A stretch of DNA of 34,072 nucleotides from SFLA01 sp964485815. GTDB taxonomy: Bacteria > Bacillota > Clostridia > Oscillospirales > CAG-382. Under the pieces are notes generated by a model. That model had not been told where the DNA came from. It saw only the letters and a list, made by a program, of their open reading frames with translations, and did not search any database. Position numbers and translations under genes: made by a program. The stretch spans positions 1 to 34,072 of the forward strand of contig CAZAJX010000022.1 of the NCBI GenBank assembly GCA_964485815.1, read 5' to 3'. Positions 4,879 through 13,129 of this stretch are shown here, one piece after another (the stretch's first letter is position 1; every line of letters starts with the position of its first letter).

Positions 4879-7264
4879 ATGCTCGCATTACGATGCCGTG
4901 CTCTGCTTCAAGCTTCTTAAGCAGCTTGTTAATAGCGTTATCAGCCTCGGTATCGGAAAGGGTTCTGTCGGAAGCGCGGAGTGTAAGTCTGAACGCAACG
5001 CTCTTCTTTCCTTCGGGAACTCCCTTGCCCTTGTAAAGGTCAAAAGCAACGATATTTTCAAGGAATTTACCGCAGTATTTCTTTGCCGCCGCATAAACGG
5101 TTGCGGCTGTCTGGTCATCATCCATAAGCAAAGCAATATCGCGCTCCATAGCGGGATATACAGCCAAAGGCTTGTAATCCTTCTTGCCGCTGGTGGTGGC
5201 AAGTGCTGCGGGAACGTTAATTTCTGCGGCGTAAACGGGTACGTCAATATCGAAATTATCTGCCACGGTGGGATGTACCTGACCGAGAACGCCGATAACC
5301 GTATTGCCCTTGGAGATCACTGCGCATCTGCCGGGGTGGTAAGAGGGATTGTTTTCCTCTGCTTCTATAGTGTAATCGCGGATATTGAGCTTATCGAGTA
5401 AGCCTTCAACGTAGCCCTTGAGATCGTAAAAATCTTCGCTTCCGTCAAAGAATGCCATGGTGAGCACCTTGTGTTCTCTGGACATTTCCGTTTCATCGGG
5501 GAAGTAAACACAAGCGTTTTCAAACAAATGACAGCTTTGTGCACGCATATTTTTATTAAGGGCAACCACCTCAAGCATAGAGGGGAGTGCGGTGGTACGC
5601 ATTACGGAAGTGTCGTCGCCCAGAGGATTGATAAGCTTAATGTTGTTTCTGCAAACGCTGTCCTCGGGAAGATTTATCATATCATACCACTTGGGGGAGA
5701 TAAAGGAATAGGTATATACCTCGTTGAATCCGTATGCGGTCATAGTGGAGAGCATTGTGGAAACAAACTTTTGCTCTTCGGTATATTTTCCTTCCTTTGC
5801 TTCTGCTTTAAACAGAGTGGGGGTTATGTTCGCGTATCCGTAAAGACGTGCAACCTCTTCTGCTATATCTGCGGTGGTAACCACGTCGCTTCTGTAGGGA
5901 GAAACGATAAGATTTCCCTTTCCGTCCGCAATAAGATCCAGAGGCGCAAGCAGCTCGCTCTGCTTTTCAAGGGAAAGATCGGTGCCCAGAAGTGAGTTTA
6001 CACGCTCCCAGTCATAGGGGATAACGGTAGGCTCGATATTTATGTTGCAAACGTCTATCATACCGTCAACAACTTCGCCGCAGCCGAGGAGCTGTACCAA
6101 TTCACAAGCTCTTTCCAGAGCGGGAACGGTGTTTACGGGAGGAAGTCCCTTTTCAAACTTCGCGCTGGACTCGGTACGCAGGTTAACTGCGCGGGAGGTA
6201 AGACGGATATTCATTCTCGCAAAATTTGCGGATTCAAATACTACGGTGTTGGTGGTGTCCAGAATTTCGCTGTTTTCGCCGCCCATAATACCTGCAAGCG
6301 CAACGGGCTTTTCGCCGTCTGCAATACAAAGCATATCGGTATTAAGCTCGTGAACGTTTCCGTCCAGAGTGGTGATCTTTTCACCCTCTGCCGCGTTTCT
6401 TACAATAATTTCCTTGGAGGAAATGTAGTTGTAATCGAAAGCGTGCATAGGCTGACCGTACTCAAGCATTACGTAGTTGGTAATATCAACTATATTGTTT
6501 ATGGGGCGCACGCCTGCGCTTCTCAGTTTTGCTCTCAGCCACAGAGGGGAGGGAGCGATTTTTACGTTCTTTATAACCTTTGCGGAATATCTGGGGCAAA
6601 GCTCGGTGTTTTCAACCTTAACGGAGATATACTTGGAAATATCGTCGCCGTCATTTGCGGGTTTTACAACGGGTTTATTTATGCGGAGATCGGTACCGAA
6701 GGAAGCGGCAACCTCTCTTGCAATACCAAGATAAGAAAGGCAATCGGGACGGTTAAAGGTAAGCTCAAATTCTACCAGAGTATCGTTCAGCAGGCATACG
6801 TCGCGGATATCGTCGCCGGGAACGCAATCTTCCTGAAGGATAAATATACCGTCTTCGATAGCATAAGGAAAATCGTGGGTGGTAAGTCCCAATTCGCCGA
6901 GAGAGCACATCATACCCTGAGATACTACGCCTCTCAATTTACCGCTCTTTATTACCTTTCCGCCGGGAAGGTGGGCGCCGTCAAGACAAGCGGGAACGAG
7001 GTCACCAACAGAAACGTTTTGCGCGCCGGTAACTATCTGTACATTTTCTTCCTTGCCAACGTCTACCTGGCAGATCCACAGATGGTCGCTGTCGGGATGG
7101 CGTTCCATAGCCATAACCTTACCTACAACTACGTTGGTAATGTCCTCGCCAAGAATCTCATAACCCTCAACCTTGGTGCCGGTGTGGGTAAGCACTTCTG
7201 CAAACTCTCTGGGAGTGCAGCCAATATCTACGTATTCTTTAAGCCAATTAAGTGGTGTTTTCAT
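4877..7264 (-). CDS. pheT: Phenylalanine--tRNA ligase beta subunit
   Basis: 795 residues, normal length for bacterial PheT. With PheS it forms the (alpha-beta)2 enzyme that charges tRNA-Phe in the cytoplasm. Domains in order: N-terminal segment MKTPLNWLKEYVDI; EMAP-like tRNA-binding domain at about 40-150 (VVVGKVMAMERHPDSDHLWICQVDVG); B3/B4 editing domain at about 200-390 (ARYSAKV-like region, then RPINNIVDITNYVMLEYGQP and HAFD); B5 domain at about 405-475; catalytic-like core (MRTTALPSMLEV, HLFENACVY); and a C-terminal FDX-ACB anticodon-binding domain at about 700-795 (YPAMERDIALLMDDD through FRLTLRASDRTL). AAAGGAG lies 9 nt before the ATG. It follows pheS with an 18-nt gap and ends the dGTPase-dnaG-rpoD-mtnN-pheS-pheT run. 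Confidence 0.97.
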   Translation of the reverse strand: MKTPLNWLKEYVDIGCTPREFAEVLTHTGTKVEGYEILGEDITNVVVGKVMAMERHPDSDHLWICQVDVGKEENVQIVTGAQNVSVGDLVPACLDGAHLPGGKVIKSGKLRGVVSQGMMCSLGELGLTTHDFPYAIEDGIFILQEDCVPGDDIRDVCLLNDTLVEFELTFNRPDCLSYLGIAREVAASFGTDLRINKPVVKPANDGDDISKYISVKVENTELCPRYSAKVIKNVKIAPSPLWLRAKLRSAGVRPINNIVDITNYVMLEYGQPMHAFDYNYISSKEIIVRNAAEGEKITTLDGNVHELNTDMLCIADGEKPVALAGIMGGENSEILDTTNTVVFESANFARMNIRLTSRAVNLRTESSAKFEKGLPPVNTVPALERACELVQLLGCGEVVDGMIDVCNINIEPTVIPYDWERVNSLLGTDLSLEKQSELLAPLDLIADGKGNLIVSPYRSDVVTTADIAEEVARLYGYANITPTLFKAEAKEGKYTEEQKFVSTMLSTMTAYGFNEVYTYSFISPKWYDMINLPEDSVCRNNIKLINPLGDDTSVMRTTALPSMLEVVALNKNMRAQSCHLFENACVYFPDETEMSREHKVLTMAFFDGSEDFYDLKGYVEGLLDKLNIRDYTIEAEENNPSYHPGRCAVISKGNTVIGVLGQVHPTVADNFDIDVPVYAAEINVPAALATTSGKKDYKPLAVYPAMERDIALLMDDDQTAATVYAAAKKYCGKFLENIVAFDLYKGKGVPEGKKSVAFRLTLRASDRTLSDTEADNAINKLLKKLEAEHGIVMRA

Positions 7265-7282
7265 TATACTGCTCTCCTTTCG

Positions 7283-8302
7283 TTAAAACTGTCCGAGGAA
7301 ACGGATATCGTTTTCATAAAGATGACGCATATCGTCAATGCCGTAGCTGGTCATAACAACACGCTCAATACCCATACCGAAAGCAAGACCGCTGTAAACC
7401 TCGGGGTCGATACCGCCTGCTTTAAGTACGTTGGGGTGTACCAGACCTGCGCCGAGAAGCTCTATCCAGCCTTCGCCCTTGCACAGACGGCATCCCTTGC
7501 CTCCGCATACGAAGCAGGATACGTCAACCTCTGCGCTGGGCTCGGTGAAGGGGAAGTTGTGGGGACGGAAGCGGGTCTTGGTATCGCTGCCGAACATTTC
7601 CTTTGCCCACAGCTCCAGCAGACCCTTAAGGTCGCCCAGAGTTATGTTTTTATCTATAACCAATCCCTCAAGCTGGTGGAACATAGGGGAATGGGTAGCG
7701 TCAACCTCGTCGCAACGGTAAACTCTGCCGGGAGAGATTATTCTTATGGGAGGTGTCATAGTCTTCATAGCACGAATCTGTACGGGAGAGGTCTGTGTAC
7801 GAAGCAGGGTAGTATCGTTAATATAGAATGTGTCCTGAAAATCTCTGGAGGGGTGGTCAGCAGGTGCGTTAAGTGCATCAAAGTTGTTGTATGCGCTTTC
7901 AACCTCGGGACCTTCCACAATGTCAAATCCCAGACCTACGAATATCTCCTTCATACGGTTTTCAACCTGTGTGATGGGGTGAAGCTTGCCGATCGTCTTT
8001 ACCTTTGCGGGCATGGTAACGTCAAGCTTTTCTTTAACAAGAGCGTTTTTTAGCTCTTCGGAAGCAAGGGCAGCACCCTTTTCCTCAAGCATTGCTTCTA
8101 TGTTTGCTCTTACAGTGTTTGCGTATGCGCCGATAACGGGTCTTTCCTCGGCGGTAAGTGAGCCCATTCCGCGGAGTATTGCGGTGAGTGCGCCTTTTTT
8201 GCCCAGATATTTAATTCTTACCGCTTCCAGCGAAGCTTTATCTGAAGCGGATGAGATCTCCTGCGCGGCGGCAACAGAAATGTTATCAAGTTGTGCTTTC
8301 AT
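7283..8302 (-). CDS. pheS: Phenylalanine--tRNA ligase alpha subunit
   Basis: 339 residues, the usual PheS length. It carries the class II catalytic core. Visible: N-terminal coiled coil (about 1-85), motif 2 GRVYRCDEVDATHSPMFHQLEG, FRPHNFPFTEPSAEVDVSC near the phenylalanine pocket, and motif 3 GMGIERVVMTSYGIDDMRHLY at the C terminus. A four-cysteine cluster (FVCGGKGCRLCKGEGW with the preceding SC) sits before the LGAG segment. The gene starts 23 nt after mtnN, with GGAGG upstream. That gap is too short for a T-box leader, so expression follows the upstream operon promoter. Confidence 0.97.
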   Translation of the reverse strand: MKAQLDNISVAAAQEISSASDKASLEAVRIKYLGKKGALTAILRGMGSLTAEERPVIGAYANTVRANIEAMLEEKGAALASEELKNALVKEKLDVTMPAKVKTIGKLHPITQVENRMKEIFVGLGFDIVEGPEVESAYNNFDALNAPADHPSRDFQDTFYINDTTLLRTQTSPVQIRAMKTMTPPIRIISPGRVYRCDEVDATHSPMFHQLEGLVIDKNITLGDLKGLLELWAKEMFGSDTKTRFRPHNFPFTEPSAEVDVSCFVCGGKGCRLCKGEGWIELLGAGLVHPNVLKAGGIDPEVYSGLAFGMGIERVVMTSYGIDDMRHLYENDIRFLGQF

Positions 8303-8325
8303 TTATGTTAATTCCTCCGTAAAAC

Positions 8326-8982
8326 TTACTGTTTTGCTATGTATTCGGATATAATAGCCGCTTTTTCTGCGGCAACGGCGGCGAATTGATCGAATATCTT
8401 TTCGTCTGCCGCGAAATCGCTTATTGCTCTTATAATAACAAAGGGTACCTTGTTGTTAAAGCAAACGTGGGCAATAGCCGCGCCCTCCATTTCGGTACAG
8501 AGCGCATCGGGATATTCTGCAAAAATATCATCTCTCTGTTTCTCGGTAGAAACAAAGCAATCTCCCGTAACCACCGTACCCACACGGTAAGGGATATTGT
8601 TTTCCACGCAGGCTGTTACGGCAGTATCTGCCATATTTTTGTCGGAACGAATATATTTGTCGCCAACCATATCCACCACGATTGAAACGGGTTTGAAATC
8701 GTGGTACGCGGCTTTTTCGGCTATAATGATATCGCCGATATTCATTCCCTCTGCAAGGCCGCCAGCCGTGCCCGTATTGATGATACGGTTGGGCCCGTAC
8801 TTATCTATAAGCCGCTGGGTAAGAGATGCGGCGTTTACTTTTCCTATACCGCATTGGCATATAATCACGGTGTCATCGCCGTTTTGAGCAACGTATATGT
8901 CGTTTTCCGTTTCTTTTGCGCCAAAGGTTTTGCAAAGTGTTTCCACTTCAATCTTCATTGCGCCGATAATTGCTGTGGTCAT
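8326..8982 (-). CDS. mtnN: 5'-methylthioadenosine/S-adenosylhomocysteine nucleosidase
   Basis: 218 residues, close to the normal size of the MtnN/Pfs family. The enzyme cleaves the N-glycosidic bond of S-adenosylhomocysteine and methylthioadenosine, releasing adenine and feeding the activated methyl cycle. Family signatures: MTTAIIGAMKIEVETL at the start, INTGTAGGLAEGMNIGDII, the GDCFVS segment, and the catalytic region ALCTEMEGAAIAHVC followed by RAISDFA with the acid-base aspartate. It starts 5 nt after rpoD, with CTGGAG in the rpoD end as ribosome binding site. Several methyltransferases that use S-adenosylmethionine (RsmB, RlmN) are encoded elsewhere in the window, but a direct link is not implied. 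Confidence 0.95.
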   Translation of the reverse strand: MTTAIIGAMKIEVETLCKTFGAKETENDIYVAQNGDDTVIICQCGIGKVNAASLTQRLIDKYGPNRIINTGTAGGLAEGMNIGDIIIAEKAAYHDFKPVSIVVDMVGDKYIRSDKNMADTAVTACVENNIPYRVGTVVTGDCFVSTEKQRDDIFAEYPDALCTEMEGAAIAHVCFNNKVPFVIIRAISDFAADEKIFDQFAAVAAEKAAIISEYIAKQ

Positions 8983-8987
8983 ATTTC

Positions 8988-10088
8988 TTACTCCAGATAA
9001 TCCTTTAATTTTTTGCTTCTGCTGGGATGACGGAGCTTACGGAGCGCCTTTGCCTCTATCTGGCGGATACGCTCACGGGTAATATCAAATACCTTGCCCA
9101 CCTCTTCAAGAGTGCGAGGTCTGCCGTCTTCAAGACCGAAACGAAGCTTGAGCACGCTTTCCTCACGGGGAGTAAGTGTCTTGAGCACCTCGATAAGCTG
9201 TTCACGAAGCATCATGGAGTTTGCCGCTTCGGAGGGGGCGGGAGTCTTGTCGTCTGCAATAAAATCTCCCAGATGGCTGTCCTCTTCTTCGCCTATGGGC
9301 ATTTCCAGAGAAACGGGTTCCTGAGCGATCTTCAGAATCTCGCGCACCTTTTCTGCAGGGATCTTCATTTCTTCTGCAATCTCCTCGTCGGTGGGATCTC
9401 TTCCCAGCTCCTGCAAAAGCTGACGGGAAACGCGGAGAACCTTGTTTATGGTTTCAACCATATGAACGGGAACACGAATGGTTCTCGCCTGGTCTGCAAT
9501 AGCTCTGGTAATTGCCTGTCTTATCCACCAGGTAGCATAGGTGGAGAACTTAAATCCCTTGCCGTAATCGAACTTTTCAACGGCTTTCATAAGACCCAGG
9601 TTACCTTCCTGAATAAGATCGAGGAAGAACATACCGCGGTTTACGTATCTCTTTGCAATACTTACAACCAGACGAAGGTTTGCTTCAACCAACTGTTGCT
9701 TTGCCGCCGTATCGCCGTTTACCATACGCTCTGCAAGCTCGTGCTCCTTTTCGGGGGTGAGCAGGGGTACTTTACCGATATCCTTAAGATACATTCTTAC
9801 GGGATCGTCTACCGCTACGCCTTCCTGCGCCAGCAGAACCTCTACTTCTTCGGGGTTATCGTCGATAGTGTCTTCGAAATCCTCGTCGGGCATTTCAAAA
9901 GCGGAAGCATCTATATCGTGAGTTACTTCTATTCCGTGGGATTCCAACGCTTCAAAGGTCTTTTCCAACGCTTCCATAGAAGAATCGGTATCGTCCAGTG
10001 CCTCCATAACCTCTTCTGCGGTTATACTTCCTTTGGCTTTCGCCTTTTCTATAAGTTCAGCCGCTATTTGCTTTTGGGTCTTTTCCAT
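8988..10088 (-). CDS. rpoD: RNA polymerase primary sigma factor (sigma A)
   Basis: 366 residues, a typical Gram-positive sigma-A size. Region 1.1-like N terminus at about 1-60; an acidic linker (60-90); region 1.2 (DDPVRMYLKDIGKVPLLTPEKE, about 94-115); region 2 (LVEANLRLVVSIAKRYVNRG to FKFSTYATWWIRQAITRAI, about 133-197) with the -10 recognition residues; region 3 (about 205-285, VPVHMVETINKV); region 4 with helix-turn-helix (TLEEVGKVFDITRERIRQIEAKALRKLR, about 326-353). It directs most transcription, and its preferred -35/-10 elements appear at several promoters in this window. The ATG directly abuts the dnaG stop, with GGAGG 8 nt upstream. The dnaG-rpoD order is the conserved macromolecular synthesis operon. 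Confidence 0.98.
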   Translation of the reverse strand: MEKTQKQIAAELIEKAKAKGSITAEEVMEALDDTDSSMEALEKTFEALESHGIEVTHDIDASAFEMPDEDFEDTIDDNPEEVEVLLAQEGVAVDDPVRMYLKDIGKVPLLTPEKEHELAERMVNGDTAAKQQLVEANLRLVVSIAKRYVNRGMFFLDLIQEGNLGLMKAVEKFDYGKGFKFSTYATWWIRQAITRAIADQARTIRVPVHMVETINKVLRVSRQLLQELGRDPTDEEIAEEMKIPAEKVREILKIAQEPVSLEMPIGEEEDSHLGDFIADDKTPAPSEAANSMMLREQLIEVLKTLTPREESVLKLRFGLEDGRPRTLEEVGKVFDITRERIRQIEAKALRKLRHPSRSKKLKDYLE

Positions 10089-11873
10089 TTATGTTTCCTC
10101 CTTGCGGTTTGCTTTAATTCCTTTAATATATTCGTTCAGTGCCGAAACGGGATCGGTTTCTATTTTTTTATCGTATTCCCGTTTTTTACTTTCTGCTTTA
10201 AGCACGTCTATAAGCGCGTTCAGGGTGGCTTCACCGTTATCGGTAAACTGTGCCCTTCCCGCTATCATACGGGATACAGCCCCCAACTGCTGTGTATCAA
10301 GGATGCCGTCTTTTGAAAGCACGGCTTCTTTCCCCTCGGAAAATTCGGGTAAAAACAGTTCGTATACCATTTTTCCGAATTTCGTAACAAAATCCTCAGG
10401 GTTTAACCTTTGAACGGCTTTTTGTGTAAGATCGGGGCGGGAAAGAAGTATTCCCAGTATTTTTTCTTCCGTTGCCGCGGCGGCGGAAAACCGAATTTTA
10501 TCGGTATTCACTCTGTCGCCGTAACCCATGGAATTTCTTATATCCTGCTCCTGCGTTTCCTTTTTTGTCTTTCTCTCCGCCGCTTTTGCTTTGCGGTTTG
10601 CATCCTCCAAAAGGGATTTTTTTGAAATATCCATTTTTTCCGATGCCCGTCCCGCATACACGTCCCTTTGCACCTCGGGCCAGAGGGTGGATAGGAATGT
10701 GGTCATCTCGTCTGCGGCGTGCAGCTTCTGGTCGGGCAGAGTTATATCGTAGCGGGAAAGTATCTCGTCTATCTTGTAATCCACCTGTCCGCTGGAGCCT
10801 TTAAGCTTTTGTCTGAACGCCTCTGCGCCGTGGGCCTTTATATATTCATCGGGGTCCTTTTCATTTGCGCCCAGATCAATTATCTTTGTGGAAACTCCCA
10901 CTTGGTTAAGCAGGTCAATGCCCTTCATCGTGGCTCTTCTGCCCGCTTTATCAATATCGTATGCCAGATATACCGTTTTTGCATATCGGGCGATTATACG
11001 GGCGTGTTCTGCGGTTATCGCCGTGCCCAGCGTGGCTATTGCGTTTCCGAATCCCGCTTGATGCATTGCAATGGCATCGGGGGATCCTTCACAGAGAATA
11101 AGCGTGCCGTCCTCGGTGTTTTTCGCAATATTCAAACCGAACAGCACCCTGCTTTTTTTGAATATGGGCGTATCCGACGTGTTGACGTATTTTCTTTCGT
11201 CTGCTTCGTTAAGCCTTCTTCCGGAAAACGCCACAACTTCTCCCGTTACGTCGAAAATAGGGAACATTATGCGGTTTCTGAAAATATCAAAGGGGTTACC
11301 CTTTTTGCTTATTCCGCAAAGGAACGCGGTTTTTATTTCATCCACCGTAAACCCTTCGGAAATAAGCTTTTTGGTAAGGGCATCCCAGCTGTCGGGCGCA
11401 TAGCCTATACCGAATCTGCGCAGGGTGGTGGGGGAGAATTTGCGTTTTTCCAGCAGATACCGTCTTGCCTCTTCCCCCCGGGGGGAGTTGAGGGCGGCAA
11501 CAAAAAATCTTGCGGCGGTTTTGGTTACCGCATATATCCTTTCGCGGTTGACGGTGCTTCTTTCCGTCCTGCCGTTTTCCTCTTCCTCTATGGGGATTCC
11601 GGAAAGCTTTGCAAGATACTCCACGGCATCTCTGTAATCCAGATTTTCTGCCCGCATTATAAAGCTTATAACGTCGCCTCCCGCGCCGCAACCAAAGCAG
11701 TAATAAGACCTCGTTGCGGGGAACACGGTAAAGGATGGGGATTTTTCGTTATGGAACGGGCACAGACCGACTACGTTACTGCCTGCCCGTTTAAGGGTAA
11801 GATATCTGCTTATTATCTCTTCAATTCCGTTGCGGTTTTTAACTTCTTCTATAAATGCTTGGGAAAAAGCCAC
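10089..11873 (-). CDS. dnaG: DNA primase (GTG start)
   Basis: 594 residues. DnaG makes the RNA primers for DNA replication. The N-terminal CHC2 zinc finger has Cys38, His41, Cys59 and Cys62 (CPFHNEKSPSF, YYCFGCGAGGD). The catalytic core and TOPRIM domain follow, with the acidic residues in LCEGSPDAIAMHQAGF and AYDIDKAGRRA. The C-terminal ~200 residues would be the helicase-binding part. An upstream ATG at 11891 gives six more residues but has no ribosome binding site. AAAGGAG at 11882-11888 lies 8 nt before the GTG at 11873, and the resulting MAFSQAFIEEVKNRNGIEEII matches known DnaG starts, so I chose the GTG. The TOPRIM motif has Pro where Met is common (E-G-x-x-D), but the acidic residues are kept. 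Confidence 0.96.
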   Translation of the reverse strand: MAFSQAFIEEVKNRNGIEEIISRYLTLKRAGSNVVGLCPFHNEKSPSFTVFPATRSYYCFGCGAGGDVISFIMRAENLDYRDAVEYLAKLSGIPIEEEENGRTERSTVNRERIYAVTKTAARFFVAALNSPRGEEARRYLLEKRKFSPTTLRRFGIGYAPDSWDALTKKLISEGFTVDEIKTAFLCGISKKGNPFDIFRNRIMFPIFDVTGEVVAFSGRRLNEADERKYVNTSDTPIFKKSRVLFGLNIAKNTEDGTLILCEGSPDAIAMHQAGFGNAIATLGTAITAEHARIIARYAKTVYLAYDIDKAGRRATMKGIDLLNQVGVSTKIIDLGANEKDPDEYIKAHGAEAFRQKLKGSSGQVDYKIDEILSRYDITLPDQKLHAADEMTTFLSTLWPEVQRDVYAGRASEKMDISKKSLLEDANRKAKAAERKTKKETQEQDIRNSMGYGDRVNTDKIRFSAAAATEEKILGILLSRPDLTQKAVQRLNPEDFVTKFGKMVYELFLPEFSEGKEAVLSKDGILDTQQLGAVSRMIAGRAQFTDNGEATLNALIDVLKAESKKREYDKKIETDPVSALNEYIKGIKANRKEET

Positions 11874-11909
11874 GGTCTGCGCTCCTTTCATCGTTTGGTT
11901 TTGGATTTA

Positions 11910-12893
11910 TTATTTATATTGCCATACTTTGGGGATGAATAATTCTTCGTATTTTGCCAGCGCGTATCTGTCTGTCATGCAGGCGATATAATCGCACACG
12001 ACTCTGTCCACGCCGTCCTCTTCGATAAATTTCGAATACTCTGCGGGCAGCTTGTCCACGTTCTTTTTGTAGTAATTATAGAGATGCTGTATCATCTCGA
12101 TAACCTTGCCGTCCTCGCTTTTTGCCTTGCTGTTATGGTAAACACGGCTGAACATAAACTCCCGCAGCTCCATCGTCGCCTCTCCGAAAGGCTCGGTAAA
12201 GCCGATATCCTCTTCAATTCCGTGGGCAACAACGGAGCGTATCATAGTATCTATTCTCTTGCTGTGAGTTTCTCCCAAAACGTCTGTAAGATGCTTTGGA
12301 ATATCCTCTTTGTTAAGTATTCCCGCACGTATCGCATCGTCGATATCGTGGTTTATATATGCGATACGGTCGGCGTATTTTATTATCTGCCCTTCCAGCG
12401 TGTTCGCTTTTCTTTTTCCCGTGTGGTTGACTATTGCATCCCTTACTTCCATTGTAAGGTTCAGATTTTCCAGCTTGTCCGCCACGCGCAGGGACTGCTC
12501 GTTGTGCTGAAATCCGTGGGGGCAAATTTCGTCAAGGGCTCTTTCTCCCGAATGACCGAAGGGGGTGTGTCCCAGATCGTGTCCCAAAGCCGCCGCTTCG
12601 GTAAGGTCCTCGTTAAGACGGAGGTTTCTCGCAATAGCGCGGGCTATCTGCGCCACCTCAAGAGTGTGGGTAAGACGGGTGCGGTAATGGTCGCCCTCGG
12701 GCGCCAAAAACACCTGCATTTTGTGCATAAGTCTGCGGAAGGATTTACAGTGGATTATTTTATCTCTGTCCCGCATGAAAGCGGTGCGCATATCGTCGTT
12801 TCTGTAGGGATAAAGTCTTCCCTTCGTGTTTTCGGAAAAGAACGCCTTTTCACACAGCATCTTTTTCTCAAGCTCAAAAACATCTTTCTTCAC
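11910..12893 (-). CDS. dGTP triphosphohydrolase-like HD-domain protein (GTG start)
   Basis: 327 residues of the deoxyguanosinetriphosphate triphosphohydrolase-like family, which removes triphosphate from dNTPs and so affects dNTP pools. HD-domain metal ligands are seen in RTRLTHTLEVAQIARAIARN, then AALGHDLGHTPFGHSGERAL, and later YADRIAYINHDIDDAI. The N terminus YRNDDMRTAFMRDRDKIIHCKSFRRL is also typical of the family. A longer frame reaches an ATG at 13022, but that extension is hydrophobic, AT-rich and without a ribosome binding site. AAAAGGAG (12902-12909) lies 8 nt before the GTG at 12893, which I take as the start. It is the first gene of the run that continues into dnaG and rpoD, 36 nt downstream. 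Confidence 0.93.
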   Translation of the reverse strand: MKKDVFELEKKMLCEKAFFSENTKGRLYPYRNDDMRTAFMRDRDKIIHCKSFRRLMHKMQVFLAPEGDHYRTRLTHTLEVAQIARAIARNLRLNEDLTEAAALGHDLGHTPFGHSGERALDEICPHGFQHNEQSLRVADKLENLNLTMEVRDAIVNHTGKRKANTLEGQIIKYADRIAYINHDIDDAIRAGILNKEDIPKHLTDVLGETHSKRIDTMIRSVVAHGIEEDIGFTEPFGEATMELREFMFSRVYHNSKAKSEDGKVIEMIQHLYNYYKKNVDKLPAEYSKFIEEDGVDRVVCDYIACMTDRYALAKYEELFIPKVWQYK

Positions 12894-12953
12894 GTTCTGC
12901 ACTCCTTTTTGCAAAATAGGGTGTGTTTCGGCACAAAAAAGCAGACACATACA

Positions 12954-12985
12954 ATTATACGCACTTAAAAACAAAAATCCTTTAT
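12954..12985 (-). promoter_or_regulatory. Possible promoter of the dGTPase-dnaG-rpoD-pheST operon
   Basis: A perfect -10 TATAAT lies on the minus strand (complement of 12954-12959), preceded by TGCG, close to an extended -10. No good -35 is found at the right spacing. The position, about 60 nt upstream of the GTG start, fits. The AT-rich DNA beyond it (12975-13073) holds no gene. Confidence 0.4.
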
Positions 12986-13073
12986 TTTTTATTAAAAAAA
13001 TTAAAATAAATATATTTTTCATTTATGCCTTATTTTCACTAAACTAAAAGACACATTTTTATACTAAATTTTG

Positions 13074-13102
13074 TTGCAAAATGCGGTTATATATGGTATA
13101 AT
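13074..13102 (+). promoter_or_regulatory. Sigma-A promoter of the long plus-strand operon
   Basis: -35 TTGCAA (13074-13079), a 17-nt spacer, and -10 TATAAT (13097-13102), with the start codon of the first gene 27 nt further on. This is the only strong promoter I see ahead of the 16-gene run. Confidence 0.85.
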
Positions 13103-13129
13103 ATACTGATAAAGAATGGAGTGGTATGC

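Noticed and set aside
6350..8053. Long 567-codon plus-strand open frame
   Set aside because: It lies wholly antisense to pheT and pheS, which are certain by conserved motifs; the translation has no recognisable family and arises from codon bias of the real genes.
8303..8325. T-box leader ahead of pheS
   Set aside because: Only 23 nt separate mtnN and pheS, too short for a T-box.
9027..10316. 429-codon plus-strand open frame
   Set aside because: Antisense to rpoD and the end of dnaG, both unmistakable.
10719..11942. Long 407-codon plus-strand open frame
   Set aside because: Antisense to dnaG; no ribosome site and no family motif.
12894..13022. N-terminal extension of the dGTPase-like protein to an ATG at 13022
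   Set aside because: Composition is AT-rich and hydrophobic by chance, covers the likely promoter, and lacks a ribosome site; the GTG at 12893 has a strong one.
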